Source of the DNA: Peptococcaceae bacterium CEB3
GTDB taxonomy: Bacteria; Bacillota; Desulfitobacteriia; Desulfitobacteriales; Desulfitobacteriaceae
NCBI GenBank assembly: GCA_001029295.1
Contig: LDXJ01000062.1
Coordinates: 186,001 to 250,000, forward strand
DNA length: 64,000 bases
Direction of reading: 5' to 3'
The translations under genes were made by a program, and so were the position numbers. Shown piece by piece: positions 44,036-53,229 of this stretch (position 1 is its first letter; the number at the start of each line of letters is the position of its first letter). The notes beneath the pieces are model-generated. The model saw nothing but the letters and a program-made list of their open reading frames with translations, made no database searches and had not been told where the DNA came from.

Positions 44036-44980
44036 ATGTTTAGGAAAAAGTTCTCGTGGGCTGGCTTGGTGGTTACCTTGTCCCTAGTTCTGGCTCTGGC
44101 CAGTATCGGCGGTTGCGGTTCACAAGGAACCACTGGGGCAGCGACTGCCAAGAAGGGGCCCACCATCAAGGTTTCGTCCAAGACGTTTACCGAGGCGGAG
44201 CTTTTGGGGACCATGACCTACCAGTATTTGAAGGGCTTGGGCTATCCAGTCGAGAATAAGACGGGCCTTGGAGAACTAGCCGTGATAAGACCGGCACTTA
44301 CGTCCGGGCAAATTGACCTTTATTGGGAATACACGGGCACGGGCGTGATCAACTTGATGAAACACGCTCCGGTGTACAACGCGGAGGAAAGCTACAAGCT
44401 GATTAAAGACTGGGATGCAAAAAACGGAATTGATTGGCTGCAGTACGCTCCGTTGAATGACACCTATGGCATCGTGGTTCGTCCCGGCATAGCTAAGAAG
44501 TACAACCTCAAAACGACGTCGGATTACGTCAAGCTGGTCAAAGAGGGCATCCATCTTAAATTTGCAGGATTCCCGGAGTGGGACGGACGGGCAGACGGCC
44601 TGCCGGCTTTTGAAAAGGCATACGGTTTTACGCTGCCGAAACAGGATCTTGTCAATGTCGCTATGGGCCTGCAATATGATGCATTGGTTGCCAAGAAAGC
44701 CGACCTGGCAATTTCTTTCACTACAGACCCGCGTATTGTAACCGATCACTTGGTGACTTTGCAGGATGATAAACATGCTTTCCCAGTCTACAATGCCTGT
44801 CCGGTCGTTCGGGCGCAAATCGTCAAGGCTTACCCGAGCCTTGCGGGGGACTTGAAAAAGCTGAGTTCAATTTTGGATACCAAAACCATTACTGAGTTAA
44901 ACAAAGAGGTGGATGTCGATAAGAAGTCGGTCGAACAGGTTTCCAAAGAGTTCTTGACTGCGAAGGGTCTCCTTAAATAG
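44036..44980 (+). CDS. opuCC: OpuCC-type betaine-binding lipoprotein
   Basis: A 314-residue extracellular binding protein. The signal peptide ends at the lipobox ASIGGC, so Cys27 would be lipidated and anchor the protein to the membrane. The mature part starts IKVSSKTFTEAELLGTMTYQ, typical of OpuCC/OsmF solute-binding proteins, which hold quaternary ammonium groups in a cage of aromatic residues. In this context the ligand may be a histidine-derived betaine such as hercynine or ergothioneine. RBS AGGGGGGG precedes ATG 44036. Last gene of the transporter operon. Confidence 0.92.
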   Translation: MFRKKFSWAGLVVTLSLVLALASIGGCGSQGTTGAATAKKGPTIKVSSKTFTEAELLGTMTYQYLKGLGYPVENKTGLGELAVIRPALTSGQIDLYWEYTGTGVINLMKHAPVYNAEESYKLIKDWDAKNGIDWLQYAPLNDTYGIVVRPGIAKKYNLKTTSDYVKLVKEGIHLKFAGFPEWDGRADGLPAFEKAYGFTLPKQDLVNVAMGLQYDALVAKKADLAISFTTDPRIVTDHLVTLQDDKHAFPVYNACPVVRAQIVKAYPSLAGDLKKLSSILDTKTITELNKEVDVDKKSVEQVSKEFLTAKGLLK

Positions 44981-45245
44981 GAAGTTATCTCAAGGCGGAA
45001 GGATGAGACCAACGCCGCCAGCAAGGGGTTTTCTGCCGAGAGGAAAGAAGGATCTAGGGGAGAAGGAGGACAAAAGAACGCCCGGCAAAGAGTCGTTTCG
45101 GTTAAGTGCCACTGCATATTTTTGGCTCTGCCAAGAGTATCGTGGCTTTTCTTTATCCTGCCGGCTCTCTGTGCCGGGCGAGGGATTAATCACGCACGAT
45201 TTAGCGAGCTTCACTCTGTGTCACCTCCTTTTGCTTGAGTAGGTT

Positions 45246-45273
45246 TTGGTCTCAAGGGGTTCTGTGTTAGAAT
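45246..45273 (+). promoter_or_regulatory. Possible sigma-70 promoter before the cyclodeaminase gene
   Basis: TTGGTC (45246-45251) and TAGAAT (45268-45273) are spaced by 16 bases, about 70 bases before the ATG at 45341. The rest of the 44981-45340 gap shows only a short GCCGG/CCGGC repeat near 45160-45178. Confidence 0.4.
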
Positions 45274-45340
45274 CTAAGTGAACCGAACGGCCTTCAGTGG
45301 CGGCACGTGGTGGTCATGGTGTTGGCGGGGGGAATGAGGC

Positions 45341-45967
45341 ATGTTAAGAGATTTTACGCTGAACGATTTTGTGGCTGAAGTGGCATCTTCAGCCCCGGCA
45401 CCAGGCGGAGGCAGTGTGGCTGCCTTAGCGGGGGCCGAGGGTTTTGCTCTCTTGGCCATGGTGGCCAGGTTGACCATCGGCCGGAAGAAGTACGCTGCCG
45501 TGGAAGGAGAGATGGGGGGGCTCCTCGACTTTGCCTCGGAGCGGCAGGTGCGGTTATTGCAACTGGTGGATAAGGATACCGCAGGCTTTAAGGGAGTGAT
45601 GGCCGCCCTAAGCCTGCCTAAAGATACGGATGAGGAACGGGCTCTGCGTCGCGCGGAACTGGAAAAGGCGACTCTGCAGGCCGCCCAGGTTCCCCTCGAG
45701 ACGGCCGGGCTGTGTTTAGAAGGCCTGCGGCGCCTTCCCGGCCTCTTAAGGGACGGGAATCAGAACGCTCTCAGCGATATGGGTGTGGCGGCTCAAAGCC
45801 TGCGGACGGGCTTGGAGGGAGCGCTTTACAACGTTCAGATCAACGCCTTAGGCCTCGAAGCAAGCGAGGAGAAGGAAAAGCTCCTGCATGAGTGTCAGCT
45901 CTTACGGGTCGAGGGCAGGAAAGTGTCGGTCGTGGTTGAGGAGGAAATTTTGAGCAGGCTTAGGTGA
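45341..45967 (+). CDS. fchA: Formimidoyltetrahydrofolate cyclodeaminase
   Basis: A 208-residue protein of the FTCD_C/FchA family, which releases ammonia from 5-formimino-THF to form 5,10-methenyl-THF. The N-terminal motif FVAEVASSAPAPGGGSVAAL and the later DMGVAAQSLRTGLEGALYNV are typical. With the glutamate formimidoyltransferase at 53230 it forms the folate-dependent last steps of histidine breakdown. RBS GGGGGGAATGAGG precedes ATG 45341. The urocanase gene follows after about 50 bases. Confidence 0.93.
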   Translation: MLRDFTLNDFVAEVASSAPAPGGGSVAALAGAEGFALLAMVARLTIGRKKYAAVEGEMGGLLDFASERQVRLLQLVDKDTAGFKGVMAALSLPKDTDEERALRRAELEKATLQAAQVPLETAGLCLEGLRRLPGLLRDGNQNALSDMGVAAQSLRTGLEGALYNVQINALGLEASEEKEKLLHECQLLRVEGRKVSVVVEEEILSRLR

Positions 45968-46019
45968 GGGCGCGGTTCAGTCAAGACGCGGTTCAGTCAA
46001 TGGGACTCGTCGTTACTCG

Positions 46020-47648
46020 ATGGCGTCAAAAATCGGGGGAGTGATTCGATTGGACTGTAAAGGTTGGGAGCAGGAGGGTCTCTTGCGGCTGTTCCTAAAC
46101 AGTTTGGACTCGGAAGTTGCCGAATGTCCGGAAGAGTTAATTGTCTATGGTGGTACGGGGAAGGCGGCCAGGGACATCGAGAGCGCAAAAAGAATAAAGA
46201 AAAAATTGACCCAACTGAAGAATGACGAAACCCTCCTCATTCAATCCGGGAAACCGATCGCTGTCTTCCCTTCCCATCCCTTTGCTCCGCGGGTCATCAT
46301 GGCGGGTTCCCTATTGGTACCCTCATACTCGGATTACGATACTTTTTCGCGATTAGAACGCCGTGGCTTGACCGCGTTCGGGCAAACCACAGCCAGTTGC
46401 TGGGCTTATATTGGCTCGCAAGGGGTGATGGAAGGGACAGCCAACACCTATGAAGAGGTGGCCAGACGTCACTTCGGCGGAACGCTGAAAGGCCGCTGGG
46501 TGCTCACCTCGGGTTTGGGCGGTATGGGCTCGGCCCAGCCACTCGGAGTGGAATATAATGGTGGCGTGGTCTTGGCGGTTGAGGTGGATGAGTCAAAGGT
46601 TGACCGGCGTGTGCGCGCTAGCCTATGTCAGATGAGGGCCGCCAATCTTGACGAAGCTCTGTTGCTGGTTCGGGAAGCTGTGGGGCGCAAAGAAGCGCGC
46701 TCTGTCGCTTTAGTGGGTAACGCAGCCCAGGTTTTTCGGGATGTGCTCGAACGTGGGGTCATTCCCGACGTGGTTACCGATCAGACCGCCGCTCACGATT
46801 TGCTTAACGGTTATGTACCTTCAGGTATTTCCTTGTCGGAAGCGGTTAAGTTGAGGGCCGATGCGCCTGAAGAGTACTTGGAGCTGAGCCGCAGGGGAAT
46901 TGTCGAACACGTGAAAGCCATGATGGAGTTTATGCACCGGGGGGCGGTGGTTTTTGATTATGGCAATAATATCCGCCACCAGGCCGTTGCCGCGGGACTA
47001 TCCGAGGCTTTTGAAATTCCCGGTTTCGTATCCGCTTATCTCAGGGACTATTTCTGCGCCGGGCGTGGTCCTTTCCGGTGGATTGCCCTCTCCGGCCAAC
47101 CCGAAGATATTTATACGCTGGATGAGTTTATTTTGGCTGAATTCAAGGACGACGAGGAGATAGCCCATTGGATTCGTTTTGCCCAGGAACGTATCCCCTT
47201 TCAGGGACTGCCGGCTCGCACCTGCTGGTTGAATTTGGATCAACGGCTGCGTTTGGTGCACGCCATTACGGGTTTGCTAAAGCAGGGCAAATTGGCAGCT
47301 CCGGTCGCCTTGACAAGGGATCACATGGGGTCTGTGGCCAGCCCTTGGCGAGAGACGGAAAAGATGCCCGACGGGAGCGACAGTATCGCCGATTGGCCAG
47401 TACTGGGCGGTCTCTTGAATGCTATCTCGGGTGCCAGTTTAGTCAGTATACAACAAGGAGGAGGCGTGGGTGTCGGTTATTCCCTTCACACCGGTATGAC
47501 CGTGATTGTGGACGGTTCTGAGCTATCCGCCAAGAAAGCGGAGCAGGTGACATTCAGTGACGTCGGGTTAGGCATCATCAGGCATGCGGATGCCGGTTAC
47601 ACGTTGGCGCAGGGAATGTCGCGCCAATACGGTTTCAACACCGACTAA
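46020..47648 (+). CDS. hutU: Divergent urocanase (HutU paralogue 1)
   Basis: A 542-residue NAD-dependent urocanate hydratase family protein, close in length to Pseudomonas HutU (about 557). The overall frame is conserved, including YGGTGKAARD, SGLGGMGSAQP, DQTAAHD and ARTCWLNL with the family cysteine. Two strongly conserved segments are altered: the usual GQMTAGSW reads GQTTASCW (residues 122-128), and the usual SLHHGGGVG reads SIQQGGGVG, with Q478-Q479 replacing two histidines. A canonical-looking urocanase is encoded at 50958. This copy may therefore use a modified urocanate, such as a thio- or N-methyl form; that is inference. The start is ATG 46020 or TTG 46050. Confidence 0.85.
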   Translation: MASKIGGVIRLDCKGWEQEGLLRLFLNSLDSEVAECPEELIVYGGTGKAARDIESAKRIKKKLTQLKNDETLLIQSGKPIAVFPSHPFAPRVIMAGSLLVPSYSDYDTFSRLERRGLTAFGQTTASCWAYIGSQGVMEGTANTYEEVARRHFGGTLKGRWVLTSGLGGMGSAQPLGVEYNGGVVLAVEVDESKVDRRVRASLCQMRAANLDEALLLVREAVGRKEARSVALVGNAAQVFRDVLERGVIPDVVTDQTAAHDLLNGYVPSGISLSEAVKLRADAPEEYLELSRRGIVEHVKAMMEFMHRGAVVFDYGNNIRHQAVAAGLSEAFEIPGFVSAYLRDYFCAGRGPFRWIALSGQPEDIYTLDEFILAEFKDDEEIAHWIRFAQERIPFQGLPARTCWLNLDQRLRLVHAITGLLKQGKLAAPVALTRDHMGSVASPWRETEKMPDGSDSIADWPVLGGLLNAISGASLVSIQQGGGVGVGYSLHTGMTVIVDGSELSAKKAEQVTFSDVGLGIIRHADAGYTLAQGMSRQYGFNTD

Positions 47649-47670
47649 GCTCAGCCTGAGGGGGATGACG

Positions 47671-48840
47671 ATGGATGGTTTTCTCGGTCGTATGAGACAG
47701 GAATTGGCCTATAATCTCACTTTCGGTTTAGTAGAAAGTGTGCGCGAACTTTGGGAAATGGTTAGGACGGCTGGGTTACAATATCCGCCCAATATTGTAA
47801 CCGTATGGGAGGTTTCCGGTGCCGAAACGTTCTTTAGTGACCGCAGCGAGTTATGGAAGGTGTCATGGCGTCGAGAGCTGAAAAAAACCTTTGATACTGT
47901 TTTAGACGGCATTGCCGTACATTGTTTTGTTTCTGACCGGGCCTTGGCTGTTCTCTTCAACAGTCATGACTGGGGTCCCGGAGATGATGGCTCACCGCTC
48001 CCCGGACTGAAACGGAGAATAGAAAACCTTCTCGCTTTGAAATTCGTCGTAGGAGTCGGGCGGGTGTACCCCGATGCCCGCCAGCTGGCAATGTCGTTCT
48101 ATGAGGCTCGGCATACAACGGAGCGGGTTAGGATCGTTGGCGGTCCGGATCTGGACTTTTTTGACGCCCTGTCAGAGGGTGATGATGAGCCCCTATTTGA
48201 AATGGAGAAATCGGCCCTAAAACGAGCGCTACAGAAAAACGACAGACGAGAGACAGCCCTATTGATCCAGAAGCTCAAAGGGATGATGTCTGACCGGGTA
48301 GACAACGCAAACCTCAGCAGTGCCAAGACGGTTATTTTCGATTTGCTGTCGGTGATCTCCGTGGCTTCCCTGGAGAGCGGGCTGAGTTTGGAGGAATTGT
48401 TTCCCCATTTCTTGGAATGGATAACGAAACTCCGTCTTGCTAAAGAAACCTCCGACCTGTACCGGATGATAGCCACCGCCAGTGAAAAGGTCTTAGTTCT
48501 CGAAAGTAACGACCGGAATGCGGAAGCCGGTATGATCACCCGGGCCAAAGAATTTTTGCAAGATCACTTGGGTGAAGACCTTACGCTGTCCGAGATAGCC
48601 AGACGACAATTCCTCAGCCCATGCTACTTTAGCCGCCTTTTTAAACAGTCAACAGGGGAAACGGTGATGGAGTTCCTGACCGCCTTGCGCATGGCGAAGG
48701 CCAAAGAATTCCTAAAGAAGACAAATCAGCCGGTCAGCCAGGTGGCTGGCACAGTCGGCTACAGCGATCCGAACTACTTCAGCCGGGTCTTTAAACGGCG
48801 CTTTGGTATGGCCCCAAGTGAATATCGCGCTAAATATTAG
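47671..48840 (+). CDS. AraC-family regulator with degenerate GGDEF-like middle domain
   Basis: A 389-residue regulator. The C-terminal 100 residues carry two helix-turn-helix motifs of the AraC type (TLSEIARRQFLSPCYFSRLF and QVAGTVGYSDPNYFSRVFKR). The middle region contains VGVGRVYPDARQLAMSFYEA, a degenerate GGDEF-like module seen in PucR- and YesN-type regulators. The N-terminal part may sense a ligand. ATG 47671 follows TGAGGGGG; an ATG at 47665 is also possible. It sits between the divergent urocanase and the NCS1 permease and may control either. A terminator follows at 48844. Confidence 0.85.
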   Translation: MDGFLGRMRQELAYNLTFGLVESVRELWEMVRTAGLQYPPNIVTVWEVSGAETFFSDRSELWKVSWRRELKKTFDTVLDGIAVHCFVSDRALAVLFNSHDWGPGDDGSPLPGLKRRIENLLALKFVVGVGRVYPDARQLAMSFYEARHTTERVRIVGGPDLDFFDALSEGDDEPLFEMEKSALKRALQKNDRRETALLIQKLKGMMSDRVDNANLSSAKTVIFDLLSVISVASLESGLSLEELFPHFLEWITKLRLAKETSDLYRMIATASEKVLVLESNDRNAEAGMITRAKEFLQDHLGEDLTLSEIARRQFLSPCYFSRLFKQSTGETVMEFLTALRMAKAKEFLKKTNQPVSQVAGTVGYSDPNYFSRVFKRRFGMAPSEYRAKY

Positions 48841-48843
48841 CGT

Positions 48844-48885
48844 TACCCCGGCAAGGTTTGACCACCTCGCGGGGGTATTTTTTTT
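48844..48885 (+). terminator. Terminator after the AraC-family gene
   Basis: TACCCC (48844-48849) pairs with GGGGTA (48872-48877), with an inner AGGT/ACCA-type stem, followed by eight T. A clear intrinsic terminator. The rest of 48886-49331 holds no gene that I can support. Confidence 0.8.
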
Positions 48886-49331
48886 GGCAAGATTATGCGG
48901 GTACGACAAGATAGTTCAGAGGATAAAAGATGTTGACGACCGAATGTCTAAAATGTAAAGGCTAGTGAGAATTTACAAACCGGCCGCCATGCCAAATCTT
49001 CCCGGTCGCCGTGTCAATCTTCGAAGTTACGCGAAGAGGGAAAATTCGACGCCGATACCGCAGGATTAGAGCGGTTTGGTGGGCAAATTCCCCGAAATGT
49101 TCAGCAAAAAGCCGCTGCTTCTGTGGTGGCTTAGAGCTCTTAAAGACTATTGCGGAGGTGAGTGAGATGATCGATCCCTGACAAAGGGTCAGATTATTGA
49201 TTTTGGCCGGGACTTTGTGAAGAAAGAGCCACTTGGAGAAGGCGAAATTTGTTGCCCAAGAAATCATGGTTAGGGTCGAACTTTTGTGATTAGAAAGATT
49301 TTATTTAGATGAAGTTAAGGGGGTAGGCAAC

Positions 49332-50693
49332 ATGCAAGTTGAGGTACACACCATTGACTATGTGCCGGAAAATGAAAGGCACGGTCATCCTCGAAGCCTG
49401 TTCAGTATTTGGTTCTCCGCAAACATGCAATTGACGACCATTATCACGGGAGCAATAGCAGTTGAAGTACTGAAATTAGATCTGTTCTGGTCGGTGGTTG
49501 CAATACTCGTCGGTAACCTGCTGGGGGGCATCTTTATGGCCTATCACTCAGCTCAAGGGCCGATTCTTGGCGTACCGCAAATGATTCAGAGCAGGGCCCA
49601 GTTTGGCTTTTATGGGGCTATATTGCCCCTGATTATTGTAATTTTAATGTACGTTGGCTTTTTTGCCAGTTCCGGTGTGCTTGGCGGGCAGGCTTTAAAC
49701 CATCTGCTACCCTTGGGCGACTCTGTGAATATCGTGATAATCAGTGTGCTGGCCGTCATAATGGCCATTTTTGGCTACGAGCTAATACATCAGTATGAAA
49801 AGGTTATGTCCTATATCTTTGCCCTTTTCTTCTTAGTGTTTACCTACAGGGTTCTCTTCGGAGGCTTGTTACCCGCGGGCGTATGGAATGTTGGAAAACT
49901 GGATATCCCGGGGTTTCTAATGGGCGTATCAATATTTGCGACGTGGCAGATCGCTTATGCCCCGTATGTGGCGGATTACTCGAGGTATCTGCCGGCATCT
50001 GTCAACATGGGTTCAGTGTTTAAGTATACGTACTGGGGAGCGGTTATCGGGTCAGCTTGGATGATGATTATTGGCGCGGCCTTGACCATCATTGACGCGA
50101 AGGCAAACCTTATGGACTTAGTCTATCGAATAAGCGGCAGCTTCGGCGTGATTGCCATAATTTTGATAGTATTTGGCATCCTTGCAATTAACGTTATGAA
50201 CCTTTATGGTGGCTTTATGTCAACCTTGACAACGACAACACCGTTCATGAAGGTCAAGAAGAAAATTACTTATTCTCAGCGTATGGTATATATTATTATT
50301 GTGGCCATAGTGGGAACCGTCTTGGCGATATGGGGACAGGGCAATTTCCTTAACAACTATACAAATTTCCTGTTATTGCTGTTGTATTTTATGATTCCGT
50401 GGACTGCGATAAATTTAATGGATTTCTATATTCTCCGGGACGGGCATTATGATATAAAAAGTATCTTAGAACCCGGAGGACAATATGGTAGTTTTAATTG
50501 GGTGGCGCTTGGTGTTTATGTGGTAGGGTTCCTGGTTCAACTGCCGTTTGTTAATACTGACATATATGAGGGCCCTCTTGCCAAAGCGATGGGGGGTGCG
50601 GACATTGCCTGGATAGTAGGTCTGGCGGTTTCTTCGGTCCTTTATTATCTACTTGGACGGCGCCGGACACGGGACCCAAAAGTGCCGCGTTAG
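49332..50693 (+). CDS. NCS1-family (cytosine/purine/hydantoin-type) permease
   Basis: A 453-residue membrane protein with about 12 hydrophobic segments, of the nucleobase:cation symporter 1 family. Recognisable text includes RSLFSIWFSANMQLTTIITG at the start, then GPILGVPQMIQSRAQFGFYG and the APYVADYSRYLP segment near residue 215. Members carry cytosine, purines, allantoin or hydantoins, all ureide or imidazole-like rings. Here it may bring in a ring compound related to the histidine pathway, for example urocanate or imidazole derivatives; purines remain possible given the molybdenum hydroxylase. RBS AAGGGGG precedes ATG 49332. Confidence 0.88.
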   Translation: MQVEVHTIDYVPENERHGHPRSLFSIWFSANMQLTTIITGAIAVEVLKLDLFWSVVAILVGNLLGGIFMAYHSAQGPILGVPQMIQSRAQFGFYGAILPLIIVILMYVGFFASSGVLGGQALNHLLPLGDSVNIVIISVLAVIMAIFGYELIHQYEKVMSYIFALFFLVFTYRVLFGGLLPAGVWNVGKLDIPGFLMGVSIFATWQIAYAPYVADYSRYLPASVNMGSVFKYTYWGAVIGSAWMMIIGAALTIIDAKANLMDLVYRISGSFGVIAIILIVFGILAINVMNLYGGFMSTLTTTTPFMKVKKKITYSQRMVYIIIVAIVGTVLAIWGQGNFLNNYTNFLLLLLYFMIPWTAINLMDFYILRDGHYDIKSILEPGGQYGSFNWVALGVYVVGFLVQLPFVNTDIYEGPLAKAMGGADIAWIVGLAVSSVLYYLLGRRRTRDPKVPR

Positions 50694-50742
50694 GTCCGCT
50701 TAACCCAAGGGGACGAATACGGTAAAGTCGCTAATATTAGAC

Positions 50743-50861
50743 TAACGCTGATATTAGACTGACGCTAATGTGGTACTGACGCTAATGTGGTACTGACGCT
50801 AATGTGGGACTGACGCTAATGTGGGACTGACGCTAATGTGGTACTGACGCTAATGTGGGAC
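50743..50861. repeat. Tandem repeat of a 17-bp unit (TGACGCTAATGTGGKAC)
   Basis: Six head-to-tail copies of 17 bases run from 50760 to 50861. They differ only at base 15 (T or G, in the order T, T, G, G, T, G). A degenerate copy, TAACGCTGATATTAGAC (50743-50759), precedes them. The array lies between the permease and the second urocanase, and ends about 95 bases before its start codon. It has no spacers, so it is not a CRISPR. Confidence 0.95.
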
Positions 50862-50957
50862 TGACAGCGAAGTGCGGACTCAGTGGTAACAAATGGGCCA
50901 AGTGTGAGTCTGTGACGGGGCTCATTCTGAGAATGATGTTTCTAGACGGGGAGGTTT

Positions 50958-52997
50958 ATGAGTATGTCAGAAAACCATGAGATTGCCCAAGCAATGACGA
51001 TCAAGCTGGAGTTTGAGAGCCTGCCGGAGATGCCGGAATTTGCCGCCGGAATCCGGCGAGCGCCGGACCGCGGTTTTGCCCTAACGCCGGATCAAACGAA
51101 GATCGCCTTACAGAACGCGCTGCGTTACGTGCCGGAAAAATTCCATGAAGAGCTGGCGCCCGAGTTTTTGCGGGAACTCTATACCCGGGGTCGCATTTAC
51201 GCTTACCGCTTTCGCCCGGCCGGACGGATCTACGGAAAATCCGTGCAGGAATATCAGGGGAAATGCCTGGAAGGTAAAGCTTTTCAGGTCATGATCGAGA
51301 ACAACTTGGATTTTGAAGTGGCGCTCTATCCCTACGAACTCGTGACCTACGGCGAGACAGGCAGCGTCTGTCAGAATTGGCTCCAGTACCGGCTGATTAA
51401 GAAATACTTGGAGGAGCTGACAGATAAAACGACACTTGTGGTGGAATCCGGACACCCGCTGGGATTGTTTCCTTCCCGGCCGGAAGCACCCCGGGTCATT
51501 ATTACTAATGCTCTCATGGTCGGTATGTTTGACAACCAGCGCGACTGGGCGGTTGCTGAGCAGATGGGGGTTGCCAACTATGGTCAGATGACAGCCGGCG
51601 GCTGGATGTACATTGGTCCCCAGGGTATTGTTCACGGGACCTTTAACACGATTCTTAACGCCGGGAGGATGAAATTGGGCGTTGCGCCGGATGGGGATCT
51701 GCGGGGGCGTCTCTTTGTTTCCTCAGGCTTGGGCGGGATGAGCGGAGCTCAGCCCAAAGCGGCGGAAATCGCGGGGGCGGTCGGAATCATCGCCGAAGTG
51801 GATGAGTCGCGGATTAAGACCCGTTACGAACAGGGTTGGGTGAAACAGGTTTCCCGGGATTTGGACGAGGTCTTTCAGGTGGCGGATGAATACTTGGCCA
51901 AAGGGGAACCATTTTCCATCGCCTACCACGGAAATATCGTTGACCTCCTAGAGTATGCCGTTCAACACCGGCATAAGGTGGATCTCCTCTCAGATCAGAC
52001 TTCTTGCCACGTGGCCTATGACGGCGGGTATTGCCCGCAAGGGGTATCCTTTGCGGAGCGCACCCGGCTGCTGGCGGCCGACCGGGAGAAGTTCCGTCAA
52101 CTCGTAGATAAGAGCCTGCGCCGGCATTTTGAACTTATCAAGGAGTTGGTCGACAGGGGGACGTACTTCTTTGATTATGGTAACTCCTTCCTCAAGGCCA
52201 TGTTCGATGCCGGGGTGAAGGAAATTTCCCGCAATGGGGTGGATGAAAAGGATGGCTTTATTTTCCCCTCCTATGTGGAAGATATCATGGGACCAGAGTT
52301 GTTCGACTATGGGTACGGGCCGTTTCGCTGGGTTTGTCTGAGCGGGCGCCATGAGGATTTGCTCAAGACTGACAGGGCGGCCATGGAGTGTATCGATGTC
52401 GCCCGGCGCGGTCAGGATCGGGATAACTATATTTGGATTCGGGACGCGGACCGCAACCGGCTGGTCGTTGGGACACAGGCCCGTATCCTGTATCAGGACG
52501 CGGAGGGTAGGATTAAAATTGCCCTAAAGTTCAACGAGATGGTGCGCAAAGGTGAGATTGGGCCGGTTATGCTCGGGCGGGATCACCATGATGTCAGTGG
52601 TGCGGATTCTCCGTTCCGCGAGACGGCCAACATCAAGGACGGCAGCAACGTTATGGCCGATATGGCCACTCAATGTTTCGTCGGCAACGCCGCCCGGGGT
52701 ATGAGTCTGGTTTCTTTGCACAATGGGGGCGGGGTCGGTATCGGTAAAGCCATCAACGGTGGTTTCGGCTTGGTTCTGGATGGGAGTGAGCGGGTGGACG
52801 GGATTATCCGGTCAGCTCTCCTCTGGGACGTTATGGGTGGAGTGGCTCGCCGTTCCTGGGCGCGCAACGAGCACTCTATCAGTACCGGCATCGAGTTTAA
52901 CCGGCAGCACCAGGGCCAGGGCCAAATCACTCTCCCTTATCTGGCCAAGTCTGAACTGGTCGAGGCTCTGGTAGCCAAGACATTTCCCCAGCGGTAG
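50958..52997 (+). CDS. hutU: Urocanase (HutU paralogue 2, long type)
   Basis: A 679-residue urocanate hydratase of the long type (animal UROC1 and many clostridia, about 676). It adds water to urocanate with NAD as electrophile and gives 4-imidazolone-5-propionate. The segments altered in paralogue 1 look canonical here: GQMTAGGWMYIGPQG near residue 208 and SLHNGGGVGIGKA near 588. RBS GGGGAGG precedes ATG 50958, which follows the 17-bp repeat array. It lies upstream of the formimidoyltransferase and imidazolonepropionase genes. It probably handles ordinary urocanate. Confidence 0.92.
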   Translation: MSMSENHEIAQAMTIKLEFESLPEMPEFAAGIRRAPDRGFALTPDQTKIALQNALRYVPEKFHEELAPEFLRELYTRGRIYAYRFRPAGRIYGKSVQEYQGKCLEGKAFQVMIENNLDFEVALYPYELVTYGETGSVCQNWLQYRLIKKYLEELTDKTTLVVESGHPLGLFPSRPEAPRVIITNALMVGMFDNQRDWAVAEQMGVANYGQMTAGGWMYIGPQGIVHGTFNTILNAGRMKLGVAPDGDLRGRLFVSSGLGGMSGAQPKAAEIAGAVGIIAEVDESRIKTRYEQGWVKQVSRDLDEVFQVADEYLAKGEPFSIAYHGNIVDLLEYAVQHRHKVDLLSDQTSCHVAYDGGYCPQGVSFAERTRLLAADREKFRQLVDKSLRRHFELIKELVDRGTYFFDYGNSFLKAMFDAGVKEISRNGVDEKDGFIFPSYVEDIMGPELFDYGYGPFRWVCLSGRHEDLLKTDRAAMECIDVARRGQDRDNYIWIRDADRNRLVVGTQARILYQDAEGRIKIALKFNEMVRKGEIGPVMLGRDHHDVSGADSPFRETANIKDGSNVMADMATQCFVGNAARGMSLVSLHNGGGVGIGKAINGGFGLVLDGSERVDGIIRSALLWDVMGGVARRSWARNEHSISTGIEFNRQHQGQGQITLPYLAKSELVEALVAKTFPQR

Positions 52998-53229
52998 AGC
53001 GGGTGACGAGCTTCAAGCTCAGTGTCTTCAATGTACATGTGAAGTGTCCTGAGGTACGGGGTGCCAACGGGTATGAGTATTCTTTGGCGACTCGGGATGG
53101 CGACACAAGTGTCAACCTAACCAAGGAAACATCAGGGGCGGAAACGGAGCGATAGTCAGCCTAAACCAGATTAACGCTGGGAGGTCAGCGCCTACTCGAC
53201 AATTCTGATTCCGGTGTGAAAGGTAGCGT

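Noticed and set aside
48886-48900. TGGCAAGATTATGC as a third sigma-54 promoter
   Set aside because: The GG-GC spacing is one base short, and the next gene is more than 400 bases away.
48962-49267. Minus-strand 101-codon frame before the NCS1 gene
   Set aside because: No family resemblance I can support and no ribosome site; slight resemblance to transposase text was not convincing.
50743-50861. Possible CRISPR array
   Set aside because: The 17-bp units are contiguous, with no spacers, and no cas genes are near.
53003-53155. A 50-codon frame between urocanase 2 and the formimidoyltransferase
   Set aside because: No good ribosome site and no recognised family; it may be chance or a remnant.
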